NCBI GenBank assembly: GCA_003667245.1
Contig: RCNN01000203.1
Coordinates: 1 to 64,000, forward strand
Length of the DNA: 64,000 nucleotides
From: Heterostelium multicystogenum
Lineage: Eukaryota; Evosea; Eumycetozoa; Acytosteliales; Acytosteliaceae
Direction of reading: 5' to 3'
A model generated the notes under the pieces. The model was not told the DNA's origin and did no database searches. It saw only the letters and a program-made list of their open reading frames with translations. Positions 1 to 11,052 of this stretch are shown here, piece by piece (position 1 is the first letter of the stretch; every line of letters begins with the position of its first letter). The position numbers and the translations under genes were made by a program.

Positions 1-704
1 TTTTTTCTATTTTTATTAAATAAATAAATTCTATTATCTATTATTTGAAGTATAAAATTAGAAAAGCAAATAATATTTAACAATAGTGATTTTATTTTAG
101 TAAAAATAGAAATAGGAGTTGAAATTAATAATAAAAATAATTTCCAGAAATAACATAAATAAACAGATTATTATGATTAAGTTATATAATAGAAGGAATC
201 AATCCAAATATATATTTTAATTAATGACTTCATATTACAATCTAAGTTCAAACAATTTAGCTCTATACAATGGCAACTTCAATTAGAAATCTAAACCAAC
301 TCTTGTTATGGTTCCAGTGTTTAATATTACTGCCACACTTATCATTTCTACTATTAATGGAAGCAACTAGAATCTTGGTGGTGGAGGCAGCAGCGCCCAA
401 AAATAAAAAATCTCGTTAATTCAATCAAATGATATATATTCAAGGGTGGTTATATCCTATTCCTCTTTTTTCAATATTGTCTTAATATTACTTGGTAGTT
501 CCATTAATTATCTATCTTTTTTTTTTGTACAACCATCCAGCATAAAAACAGATGAATTTTTATTGGTTTCCCACCCTCAGATTTTTGTATTTTTTTCACT
601 TAATCTTGATTGTTAAATCAATTTAAAAAAACAAAGCTGTCACAAATTAAACAAGAGCCAATGTTGAGTTTCATACTTTTTTTCATTTTCATACCTACCA
701 GAGT
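1..704. other. Intergenic, no gene seen
   Basis: This A+T-rich stretch has no ORF of note on either strand. It lies upstream of the first lectin copy. A short T-run and scattered stop codons are all that is visible. The duplicated block begins close to position 705, so this segment appears unique within the window. Confidence 0.6.
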
Positions 705-3078
705 TGTCAGCTGGCAGATATTAATTAATTACATGTCAAGTATTTGTCATATAGAGTCAACTACCTAAAATGTAATCCCCTATCAAGTGACAATCAAAGA
801 TAATATATAATATCCATTGAGAATGAAAGAAATGACCTATTATTTTGGTTTGCATCTTCAATCAACCTTACCTGGTACATAAAGATAATTTTAAAACCAA
901 ATAGAGGAAGATCTGATATTTGTGGTGATTCTTTTCCATCATCCAAATGAGGGACATAACTTTATGGTCTATAAAAGGGCCGACTTCTTCTTTCCAATAT
1001 CAGTCAAATATTACTTAAAAATAAGATGAAAATTATATTCACAATAATATTCTCTCTATTAATTTTGGTACTTGCCAAGACCAGATTTATCAATTTTGGA
1101 CCCAAATTATGGTAGATGCTTTTTCAGTCCGACCCAAAATACATTATCAATTAATTTGGTAGGTTGTCGTTCTATATAATAATTACCAGAAGGAATAACA
1201 ATAGTAAAGGACCAATTGGTCAATCAAGGTTCTGGATTATGTTTTGGGGTTGTAAACTATGCTTCTGTCATGACCTGTGATGACAATGATCCAACTATGA
1301 CAATGGGACATTTACCAGTTCCAGAAATCTCGATCTCATCAATATCAAAAATAGATATTCTGGTAAAATGACTTGAAACTACTCAAGGTGCCTATTATAT
1401 TAGTTTAGTAGATTGTGCAATTCCAAATCCAACAACTAAACAATACGGGAATGAATCAACTTTATAGAATTTTTAATAGTAAGTATAGTTACAATATATT
1501 ACGAAATGTAGTGAAGCTAATTGGAAATTATAGGTATCCAGTCAACAGTCACCAATGATGCCAATTCAATTCCTTTGACAACAGGAGCTAGTTTTGGTGT
1601 TGGAACAACATTAAAAGCACTTTATACATTAACTGTGAATGACTACAGTTTCATTCTCCATCTAGATGGAATGTTTGTCTTGTATAATCCAAGTGGAAAT
1701 GTTATTTGGCAATCCAAACCTTCTGCTAACAATCATGTATTAGACTTTGGAGTTTATGGTAAACTTGGTACTGATGGTAACCTTTGCAGTTATTCTTCAA
1801 GTGGAGTGAATGAGTATTGTACATGGTCTCATAACCTTGGTGGTGCATATTTCAATATACTCCCATCTGGATCATATGGAAGACCATGGGGTATTGTTAT
1901 TCAAAACTCTGCTGGTAAAATGATTTGGGGTGCATTTGGAAGAAGCACAACACTTTCAGGTTTCTATTCATTGATACCTGGAAGTTATCTTGATGCTCAA
2001 TCATCAACCAATAACAAGTTACAACCAGGTTCCTTTATCACCAATGCACGAGATTATTTGATGATTACAAGTATTGGTGAAACTCGATTTTATGTTCGTA
2101 AGTTACAATCATAATTGATTTAAAACTTTCAAATTATTAAACTAGATTCATTATTCAGAAAACCCAAATTATAATGGACAATTAGTTTGGTCCAGAAATA
2201 ATCCACTGAATGTTGCAGGTCCCTATGTGTTGACCATTCAAAGTGATGGAAATATATGCACCAATGGAGCATCCGCCCCAGTTTGGTGTGGATATGGTGG
2301 AGCAATCACACACTCTAGATACCTTTATATTCCACCAAACGATGGAAATGATGTGAATTGGGGATTCATATCTCATGATGGTGTTAACAATTTTGCTGGC
2401 TGGGGTATTTTTAATACTCCTGTTAGCACATGGTCAAACTATGTAGAACAAGGAGTTAACTTTGATTCAAGTCATCCACTTAACAATGGAATTATCTTGG
2501 CTTCGAGAACAAACGATCTCAAAAACAACCATTGAATATTTATCCATTAGCCAACCAACCAAAACATTGGTTTCATCTTATCCAAGTTTCCCATACCAAC
2601 ACATAGCCCAGTGGATTTCATATTACTATATGATAAGAGCAAGAGATACCATATCTGGATTAGTTCAGACCTACACAACTGAATCCTATTGTAGTGATTA
2701 CTACCAAAATTCACAACCATCAGGTAAAAAAAATTATTTGGTTGCAGTACCAGGAATGCCAGAATTCATTTTAATGAACTCTCAAGGTCAGATGATGTGG
2801 AGTGCATTAAGAGATGGATTCAAAACCAATTCAGGTACATCAAGTGGTGGTCCAACAGCAAGCGGTGCAGGAGTTGAAGATGATGGAGCTCTTCGTGATA
2901 TCAATGTACAAGGTACCACTTCTGGTGGTTTTATACCAATAACAGAAACCTTTAACACCCTCATATCCCTACAGGATCACAAAAATAAAATAAAATAAAA
3001 ATAAAAAACGAAGTCAAGTCCTGGACTGGAATGTCATAAAAAGAGTCCCAAATAAAATGATCATGTGTGACTTCAATA
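705..3078 (+). repeat. Tandem duplication, copy A (promoter + lectin gene)
   Basis: This block, from the CAGCTGGCAGATATTAATTA motif to the ATGATCATGTGTGA motif, recurs about 2.86-2.88 kb downstream at 3582-5938. The match covers promoter, gene and 3' flank, so a whole transcription unit was duplicated. Identity is high but uneven: the coding stretch near 2750-2960 is almost identical between copies, while the 5' third differs by many substitutions and indels. Only about 500 bp of unrelated sequence separates the copies. Confidence 0.85.
1026..2998 (+). pseudogene. Ricin-B-like / bulb-lectin protein, copy A (disrupted)
   Basis: The start ATG at 1026 opens a signal peptide (MKIIFTIIFSLL). The frame breaks within about 30 codons, because a few bases present in copy B are missing just after the signal peptide. 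A ricin-B-like trefoil follows (about 1104-1515, full of stops here), then bulb-lectin-like blocks: one at 1521-2097 with FVLYNPSGNVIWQS, another after an intron at 2098-2158 with VWSRNNPLNVAGPYVLTIQS, and a last with FILMNSQGQMMWS. Such B-lectin repeats bind mannose-type sugars in plant lectins and in dictyostelid comitin-like proteins. The protein is probably secreted. The 5' part has more lesions than copy B, so true decay is likely here in addition to sequencing errors. Confidence 0.6.
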
Positions 3079-3581
3079 TACAAGCATCAGGGTTATAGAT
3101 AAACTACCAAAAGAAGGGTAGTATTAAAGGTTTATAATTTCAATCCACTACATAGTCGAAGGAAGAGTAAGAAATGATATTCTTTGGTTGTTATGTTTTA
3201 GGAGCTTTGCCTTGATTCTAGACTCATCAACTGTGATATTGTACATGGTGGAAAGATGACGTTGGAAATTTATCATACGTTGATGATAGACTTGTAAAGA
3301 ACCTCTAAATCATAGAAAATTCATTAAATCTGGGGCAAAAACTTTGTTATCACAAGCTAAAAAACATCAATCAGTATCTTCTTTTGTATTTCATACTAAT
3401 AAACAAGGGTATTATCTCCCTTCAAAAATGAAATTCAAATATCACCTAGACTTTATTCATTTTTCTTATAATTCAACAAAAAAAAAAAACAACAAATCAC
3501 TCAATTTACTCCTTGCAAATAAATTGTCAAAATATGTTTTTTCCAGCATTAACATTAGATTTTTATCATACTATGTGGGTT
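3079..3581. other. Spacer between lectin copies
   Basis: About 500 bp of A+T-rich sequence separates the two duplicated blocks. The ORF at 3344-3604 is lysine/asparagine-rich with no recognisable domain, and it runs into the duplicated promoter, so I do not call it a gene. Confidence 0.5.
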
Positions 3582-5938
3582 GCCAGCTGGCAGATATTAA
3601 TTAATTTCATGTCGAGTATTTTTCATAGAGTCAACCGAGAAATGTAAACCATTATCATACCAGAATGAAAGAAATGACCTATTATTTTGGTTTGCATCTT
3701 CAATCAACCTTACCTGGGACATAAGATAATTTTAAACCAAATAGACAAAGGTCTGATAATGTCGTGATTCTTTTCGTTCATCCAAATGAGGGAAATAACT
3801 CTTATGGTCTTTAAAAGGGTCCGACTTCTTCTTCCAATTATCAATCAAGTATTACTTTAAAATAAGATGAAAATTATATTACAATTATTTTTTCTCTATT
3901 AATTTTTGGTACTTGCCAAGGTGACCAGATTTATCAATTTTTGGACCCAAATTATGGTAGATGCTTTTTCAGTCCAACCCAAAATACATTACCAATTAAT
4001 TTGGTAGGTTGTCGTTCATCTCTTAGTTCCCAGAAGTGGAATTACAATAGTAAAGGACAATTGGTCAATCAAGGCACCGGATTATGTTTTGGAATGCTTA
4101 ACTATGCTTCTGCCCTGACCTGTGATGACACTGAACCAATGAGTCAGGTTCTGACATGGGACATTGTACCAGTTCCAGGAAATCTCGATCTCATCAATAT
4201 CAAAAATAGATATTCTGGTAAATGTCTTGAAACTACTCAAGATGTCGGATATATTAGATTAGTGGATTGTGCAATTCCAAATCCAACAACTAACAATGCC
4301 GGAATGAATCAACTTTATAGAATTTATAATAGTAAGTATATTTTACAATATATTACTGAAGTTTAAAATGAAACTAATTGGAAATGATAAAGGTATTCAG
4401 CCAACAGCCACCAATGATGCCAATTCAATTCCTTTGACAACAGGTGCTAGTTTTGGTGTTGGAACAACATTAAAAGCACTGTATACACTAACTGTGAATG
4501 ACTACAGTTTCATTCTCCATCTAGAAGGAATGTTTGTCTTGTATAATCCAAATGGTGATATTGTTTGGCAATCCAAACCTTCTGCTAACAATCACGTATT
4601 TGATTTTGGAGTTTATGGTAAACTTGGTACTGATGGTAACCTCTGCAGTTATTCTTCAAGTGGAGTGAATGAATATTGTACATGGTCAAATAATCTTGGT
4701 GGTGCATATTTCAATATACTCCCATCTGGATCATATGGAAGACCATGGGGTATTGTTATTCAAAACTCTGCTGGTAAAATGATTTGGGGTGCATTTGGAA
4801 GAAGCACAACACTTTCAGGTTTCTATTCATTGATACCTGGAAGTTATCTTGATGCTCAATCATCAACCAACAACAAGATACAACCAGGTTCCTTTATCAC
4901 CAATGGACGTGATTATTTGATGATTACAAGTATTGGTGAAACTAAATTCTATGTTCGTAAGTTACAATCATAATTGAATTAAACCTTGCAAATTATTAAA
5001 CTAGATTTATTATTCAGAAAAACCCAAATTATAATGGACAATTAGTTTGGTCCAGAAATAATCCACTGAATGTAGCAGGTCCCTATGTGTTGACCATTCA
5101 AAGTGATGGAAATATATGCACCAATGGAGCATCCGCCCCAGTTTGGTGTGGATATGGTGGAAAAATCACACACTCTAGATACCTTTATATTCCACCAAAC
5201 GATGGACATGATTCGAATTGGGGATTCATATCTCATGATGGTGTTAACAATTTTGCTGGCTGGGGTATTTTTAATACTCCTGTTAACACATGGTCAAAAC
5301 TATGTCGAACAAGATGTTAACTTTGATTCAAGTCATCCACTTAACAATGGAATTATCTTGGCTTCGAGAACAAACGATCTCAAAACAACCATTGAATATT
5401 TATCCATTAACCAACCAACCAAAACATTGGTTCCATCTTTCCAAGTTTCCCATACCAACACACGGCCCAGTGGACTACATATTACTATATGATAAGAGCA
5501 AGAGATTACATATCCGGAGTAACTCTGACCTACACAACTGAATCCTATTGTAGTGATTACTACCAAAATCACAACCATCAGGTAAAAAAAATTATTTGGT
5601 TGCAGTACCAGGAATGCCAGAATTCATTTTAATGAACTCTCAAGGTCAGATGATGTGGAGTGCATTAAGAGATGGATTCAAAACCAATTCAGGTACATCA
5701 AGTGGTGGTCCAACAGCAAGCGGTGCAGGAGTTGAAGATGATGGAGCTCTTCGTGATATCAATGTACAAGGTACCACTTCTGGTGGTTTTATACCAATAA
5801 CAGAAACCTTTTAGCACTCTCACATCCTTACAGGATCACAAAAAAAAATAACAAAAAATAAAAATAAAAAACTAAAGTCTCTGGACAAGAATTATAAAGA
5901 GAGTCCCAATTAAAATGATCATGTGTGAATTCTAATAT
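3582..5938 (+). repeat. Tandem duplication, copy B (promoter + lectin gene)
   Basis: This is the second copy of the block at 705-3078. It includes the shared upstream motif GAAATGACCTATTATTTTGG (3667 here, 828 in copy A) and the shared 3' flank near 5900. The conserved promoter suggests both copies were regulated alike when they arose. Confidence 0.85.
3867..5813 (+). CDS. Secreted ricin-B-like plus bulb-lectin protein, copy B
   Basis: The start ATG at 3867 encodes a hydrophobic leader, with a one-base slip inside it. The 3941-4366 frame is a beta-trefoil: KCLETTQ and LVDC fit the QxW/ricin-B repeat style. Around 4366 the frame slips into the bulb-lectin block, which contains FVLYNPNGDIVWQS. 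An intron at about 4955-5018 (donor GTAAGT, acceptor TTCAG) links it to a second lectin block (VWSRNNPLNVAGPY). After two more slips a third block carries FILMNSQGQMMWS and ends in a Gly/Ser-rich tail. This copy is better preserved than copy A: four or five single-base changes would restore one reading frame. I infer a role as a secreted sugar-binding protein. The precise ligand is unknown. Confidence 0.65.
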
Positions 5939-6135
5939 TCGATGAAAAAGCAAAAAGTATGAAATTTCTCACTTTTTTCATCATTTTGACTATTTAGTTT
6001 TTTGATTTTTAATTAAAAATTATTTGATCAAAATTTTGGATATTTTTGATCTTTATTAATGAATCAGCAACTGTTTTTCAAAAAGATTTAATTTAAAAAC
6101 ACCAACAACAAACAAATACATTTAAAGAATATAAT

Positions 6136-8216
6136 ATGAGTACAAATAATAATAATAATGAAATAATAGTTCCATATAAGTTGTATAAAGAAACTGTTGA
6201 GAAGTCTCAGAATGTTCCAAGATACTTGATCACTCACGCCAACTACCAAGGTGTTGCCGAGAGCATGGAAATCAAGCTACAGTGTGACTTTACAATTAAG
6301 GTGTTCGATCATCCGTCTCTGGAGAACAAAAATGTCATTGTTCCACTCATCTCACAGAGAGCCACTATCGCCCACTCGCAAATCACCTATGGAAAACACA
6401 ATCGATGACGTTGACAGCAATGCCCATCACGGTGGCTGTGTCGTTGCCACTATGAGCTCACCCAACTACCAGTTCTTTACTTCAAAACCAGGTATATACC
6501 ATGTCAAACTTACATGCTATGTACCATACATCACCGTAAAGAAGACTGGTATGGAGTTGTCCATTCCAGCATCATCCAACAATTCGATTTCCTTCCAAGT
6601 CCCACAGGCCAATGCAAAACATTAAGATTTTCAACTCTTTTGCTGATGCGATGCTACCAACGAATGGTTGGAGCGAGCTGGCAAAGAAGTTCCAAACTAC
6701 ACTATTGTCTTTGCCAAGCTTGCACAAGAATCTCAACTCCGTGTGCAATGGACAATCAAAACAGAGATCAGCACCAACAACAGCAATAGAGCAATCGATA
6801 CCAAATCCAAGCCACCAAGTATTGTCGTTGTTCAAAATACTCTAGGCTCCATTGGTGAAGGTCTATTAGTATTAATTTCTAAATTCAAATATATGGTAAG
6901 TTCCCTGCATACTTTCTTGTCAAGCAAAAGGATTGTTACTAATCAGAAACCTCTCTTAGATGGTAAATGGATCCATGTCATTATTCAATTTACTTGTAGA
7001 TAAGAAGCTTAATATCATTAATGTTGAAGGTGAGGCTGTTAAGAAATGGAGTTGATTAGCGGTGAAAATGATGCCAAGTCATCCTACAGAACCCTCTCTG
7101 TTTTGGCTTGATTATGGTGTTGAGAATGACTATGAGCTGACAGGTATCTGCAGAGTATAACATGGGTTCAACTTCGGCTGACGTTAGCATCCCATCCATT
7201 CCGATGCATTGGTGATGAAATTACCAGACACCGTGGTTTCATTGCAATCGAAGCAAGAACCCAATGTGAAATCTCGGAATTGGACTCACAAAATCTCGAT
7301 GTCATCGATATCAAGGAATTGCCACGCGAACTTTCTATGCTATCACAATTCCCAATTCTTCTAGGATAAAATTCCTCGACCCATCATTTAAGCTCGAATT
7401 GCGTGTTAAAAAGAATCTTGCACGTTCAAGTGCTTGTATCAATTTGCGAGAGTGCTCATTTCATAAGTACCATGTCCAACACTGGCAAGACCATTCACCA
7501 GTATATTCTTGCCATTTAAAAACACACAGAAGCAGTTTGTCCGTCTACAGGTCCCATTTGAGTATAGTCTCTGGTCGACCCTTATGGATGGACAGCCAAT
7601 CCGTCCTCCTGTGTCGACAACCCACAATCTCCCAACTTCGCCAAACCCTTCTGTTCCACTCTTGAAGCTGGTCCCCTCAGAAACTCCGACACACCCATTC
7701 AAATTGAAATTGTATGCTTGAAAATCAAGTCAGAAATATTAAGCAAAAGAAAAGTTCACTCAAGTTCATGATGCCAAAGATGGATCTCCCTCTGAGAGCA
7801 GCCTACTGCACCATTTACTTGCCAGACAACATCAAAAAAACAAAGAAATCCGAAGGAAATCTCAAACAAGTTTCTTATTTTTCCAACCAAGCCACCAAAC
7901 TCCCCATAACGGATATGAAGAGCCTTCACTCTACGACAATTTCAACAATAACAACATAATAATTACATGGCCGCAGACATTCTCGCGACTCAATCAGTCT
8001 CAATGACAGCTACAACAAAGTCGAAGAGTCGTCCTTCTTTTCAGTGGCTTCAAAGTCCAAAAAGAAAAATAATGCAACTTCAGGAGGTGCAAGATTGGAG
8101 TCATTCCAGTGCGTGTTGAGATGCCAGTGACCAGCAATCCTAACTATTTCGAACAAATTCTATTGGATGGAAGAAAGATTCTTTATTTGGAGTTTGAATT
8201 TAAAGAGCAAACTTAA
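6136..8216 (+). CDS. Large protein of an uncharacterised family (frameshifted)
   Basis: The gene starts MSTNNNNNEIIVPYKLYKE and ends EQILLDGRKILYLEFEFKEQ, with the stop at 8214-8216. Between them the frame changes at least eight times, and there is one likely intron (about 6897-6960, GTAAGT...TTAG). Recognisable stretches in order are QESQLRVQWTIK, then SIGEGLL, then LDVIDIKELPREL followed by FLDPSFKLELRVKKN, then KNTQKQFVRLQVPFEYSLWS with DGQPIRP, and a C-terminal segment GVIPVRVEMPVTSN. From memory this order (ELP, then a 'FLDP..L.L.V' strand, 'QFLR..LP..LWS...G.P..P', then 'PVR..LP') occurs in large uncharacterised bacterial and dictyostelid proteins. I know no function for them. No membrane segment is evident. 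The gene could be decayed, but its codon use and length argue for a real protein with assembly errors. Confidence 0.55.
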
Positions 8217-8582
8217 AGTAAAATCGATCATTTAGTTAAATAAAAATTAATATTATTGGAAATAGCAAATATTTTGCCATCATAAAAATATAATGAAACC
8301 GTAATATTTCTTTCTATGTATCTATATTCTTTAAAAATATACAACTAAGTTTTTATTTTCACACATATTAAAAAACTGGTAATTTCTGGAAATAAGATTA
8401 AAATGATAATGATCTTATGTTTCCAATAAATATCTAGGAGTTGGGAGTAAGTTTATAAAAGGGAGGGATGGTAAATTATACATAATTGCCAGTACATATC
8501 TTATTTGAATAAATGAATTAGTTTATCGATATTCAAGATTGTTGCTTAGTGGTACAGTTATCTGATGAATGAATTCTGAGTA
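8217..8582. other. Convergent intergenic spacer
   Basis: About 370 bp of A+T-rich sequence lies between the stop of the preceding plus-strand gene and the end of the following minus-strand gene. It presumably holds the 3' UTRs of both. No ORF or structured element was seen. Confidence 0.6.
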
Positions 8583-9565
8583 TCATAGTAAATCGATGAT
8601 TCGGTGGGAATCGGTTAGGTTTGTAGATGCTGTTGAATTCGAAATATTTGATTCTGTAAGTGGTTGCTGTGGTTGAACAATTGTTGGTTGTGGAGATGAT
8701 GCTAAAACTGGCAGAGTGTTTTTGTTTGGTGTGGTCTGTTGATCTTGTAAATGCTGTGGGTTGTGGTGCTTGAGTTGGACTGGTTGTTTTTTATCTAAAC
8801 CTATGACAATGGAATCCATAATGGAGTCGGTCATACCGAGCTCAGTCGATGGTGGTTGTGCCATGTAGACTGACTCTGTGAAATTCATATAGTGTGGATA
8901 GAACTTATCTTGTCCATTCGAGCTGTTCTGCAGTGATTGTCTATTTAATCTTTGTTGTAATGAATTATTACTATTTCTAACATTGTACTTGTATGATTGA
9001 TCGTTATTATTTATATATATGTAGGTTGTTGTTGTTGTTGTTGCTGTTGTTGATTTTGATCATTTATAGTATAGTTTGGATCAAATGTGACATCCTCTTT
9101 GTCATCGTCATCGTAAATCTCTGAGAATGGTTATAGGTTCCCTGTTGGTTTTGTGTGAGTAGTGGTTGAAGTTGTTGGAGTTGTTATTTGTGGTGGTTGT
9201 TGTTGTTGTAGTGCTATCTATAAAATTTTGTTGTTGGTCAAATGTATAACTATTATCTAAAGTTTGTGAAGTATAATAACTGTCTTTGATATCATAAGAA
9301 TCTGAATTTCTAAAATTGGTTTGCTCTAATAAGATAGGTGCTGGCGGATTATAAGTATTTATAATATGTGGATTAAGAACTATTATAAACAAAATATTGA
9401 TATTAATAGATATTCCTTAAGAATTGCTCGTTGAGATAAACCATTTAAATTTTAAATAAACATACCATTTGGACTGTGATATTCTTCGTATTCTTCATCA
9501 TAGATGAAAGGGTCATATGGTGTATGTGATTTCTTATCACAACATGCACTAAATATATTACCCAT
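8583..9565 (-). CDS. Putative N-myristoylated, Asn/Gln-rich protein
   Basis: The ATG at 9565 begins MGNIFSACCDKKSHTPYD. Gly2 with Ser6 is a classic N-myristoylation signal, and the adjacent Cys8-Cys9 could be palmitoylated, so peripheral membrane attachment is likely. Exon 1 (9466-9565) is followed by an 86 bp intron (9380-9465, GTATGT...ATAG). The rest is low complexity: Tyr/Asp-rich, a Thr8 run, Asn/Gln runs, then a Ser/Pro/Gln-rich tail ending TDSHRIIDLL. The frame slips near 9120 and again near 9020. No known domain was found. The only functional statement I can support is likely membrane tethering. Confidence 0.6.
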
Positions 9566-11052
9566 TGGTATATGCTTATTAGATATTCGATTGATTAAAA
9601 ACTATTATTTATCAATCTATTAATCTTTATTTGTTGTTTAAATAGTAAAATAAATATAAAAGTACTAATTGTGTTTCTTTAACTACCTAACTAACGAACG
9701 AACTATTATATACTACTCTAATAATATTAAAATTGTATGATCTAGGTTTAGGTAAATGTATGTAAAGTTTAGTTTTGTTTAAAGAATAAAAAGAATAGTA
9801 AATATAAAATATAAATGTTACAGATTAAATTTATGTGCTATTTTGTCGTTGTTATTAAGTATAGAAATTCTATTATCAATAATAAAAATATTAATATGAT
9901 ATGTGAATGTGAATGTGAAGATGGTTTGTTATTAATATTATATTATTATTAATAATATTATTTCTTGGTTTTGTTTGTTTGTTTGCTTGTTTGCTTGTAT
10001 GTTTGTTGTCAAAATGATAATATTAAATAATAATAAAATTTATCCAAACAAACAAAAATTGTAAATTTAATTTTTAATAATTAATTCTCATTTTTGTTTT
10101 TCTTGAATAGAAAGAACGGGTGTGTTTTGGATTACCACCACACTACATGGTCTGAGCAAGAATATTAAATTGAGATTAATTTTATTTTAATTTTATTAAT
10201 TTATTATTTCGATATCATTCATATTGATGTACTTCTAGTTTGTTAAGAAAGCAAAGCAAGCAAGCTTTGTCAGTATTTGCTGAGTTGAGTTTAGTTGAGT
10301 TGTTGTTGTTTATAGTTAATAGAAAAGAATCCGATTATTATACATCATCTATCAATATCAATTGCATCCCTCCATTATCATCATCATCATATTATTCCAA
10401 AAATAAACACAACACAACTCAACACATAGACAAACACAAATTAATAATATATATAACTTCACACTTAATGATTTAATTTTGACACCAAAAATGTGTATTT
10501 CTTTTTTAATCTTAGCTTTAGAATGAGGTCCATATTTACTTTCGCGGACTCGGAGGAAAACTAAGAGTCTTATCATCTCAGTCTCGGAGTCTTATCATCC
10601 AGACTCTCAATTTATAGAGCTGAATTCTGATATTTGTGATAGTTTCTTATTACATGAATGAATTGCCATTAATATTAGTTTTATCTCCAATAGTTATCAT
10701 TGGAAATTTCTAATTGTCATAGATTTCTTGTTAAAGTCACAATTGACTATTACATTCAGCTATCCTTAGCCATTGGTAAATGATAATTTGATAACATATA
10801 AAAGATATCTGTTTTATAGGAAGACCCGTCTGATCCTATTCGGTTGTGATTCTAGCTATATTGATTGATTGATTGATTGAGATGCTTTACTAGAGTTGAA
10901 AAGACTGTGTATTTGAATTAATTAATTAAGCCATGGCTTGGTGTGTTTTTTAAAATGAATAATAATTGATGTTCGTGAATGTTGAAATAAATGGATATTA
11001 AATTTTATAAAAATATTAATAATATATTAATAACAATATCATCATTGCTAAT
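9566..11052. other. Divergent intergenic region
   Basis: About 1.5 kb lies between the divergently transcribed myristoylated-protein gene and ZW10. It contains short microsatellites (TTGTTTGTTTG near 9970, TTGATTGATTGATTGATTGA near 10861) and a palindromic TAATTAATTAA near 10917. The small ORFs here are low complexity with no domain. It probably carries both promoters. Confidence 0.6.
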
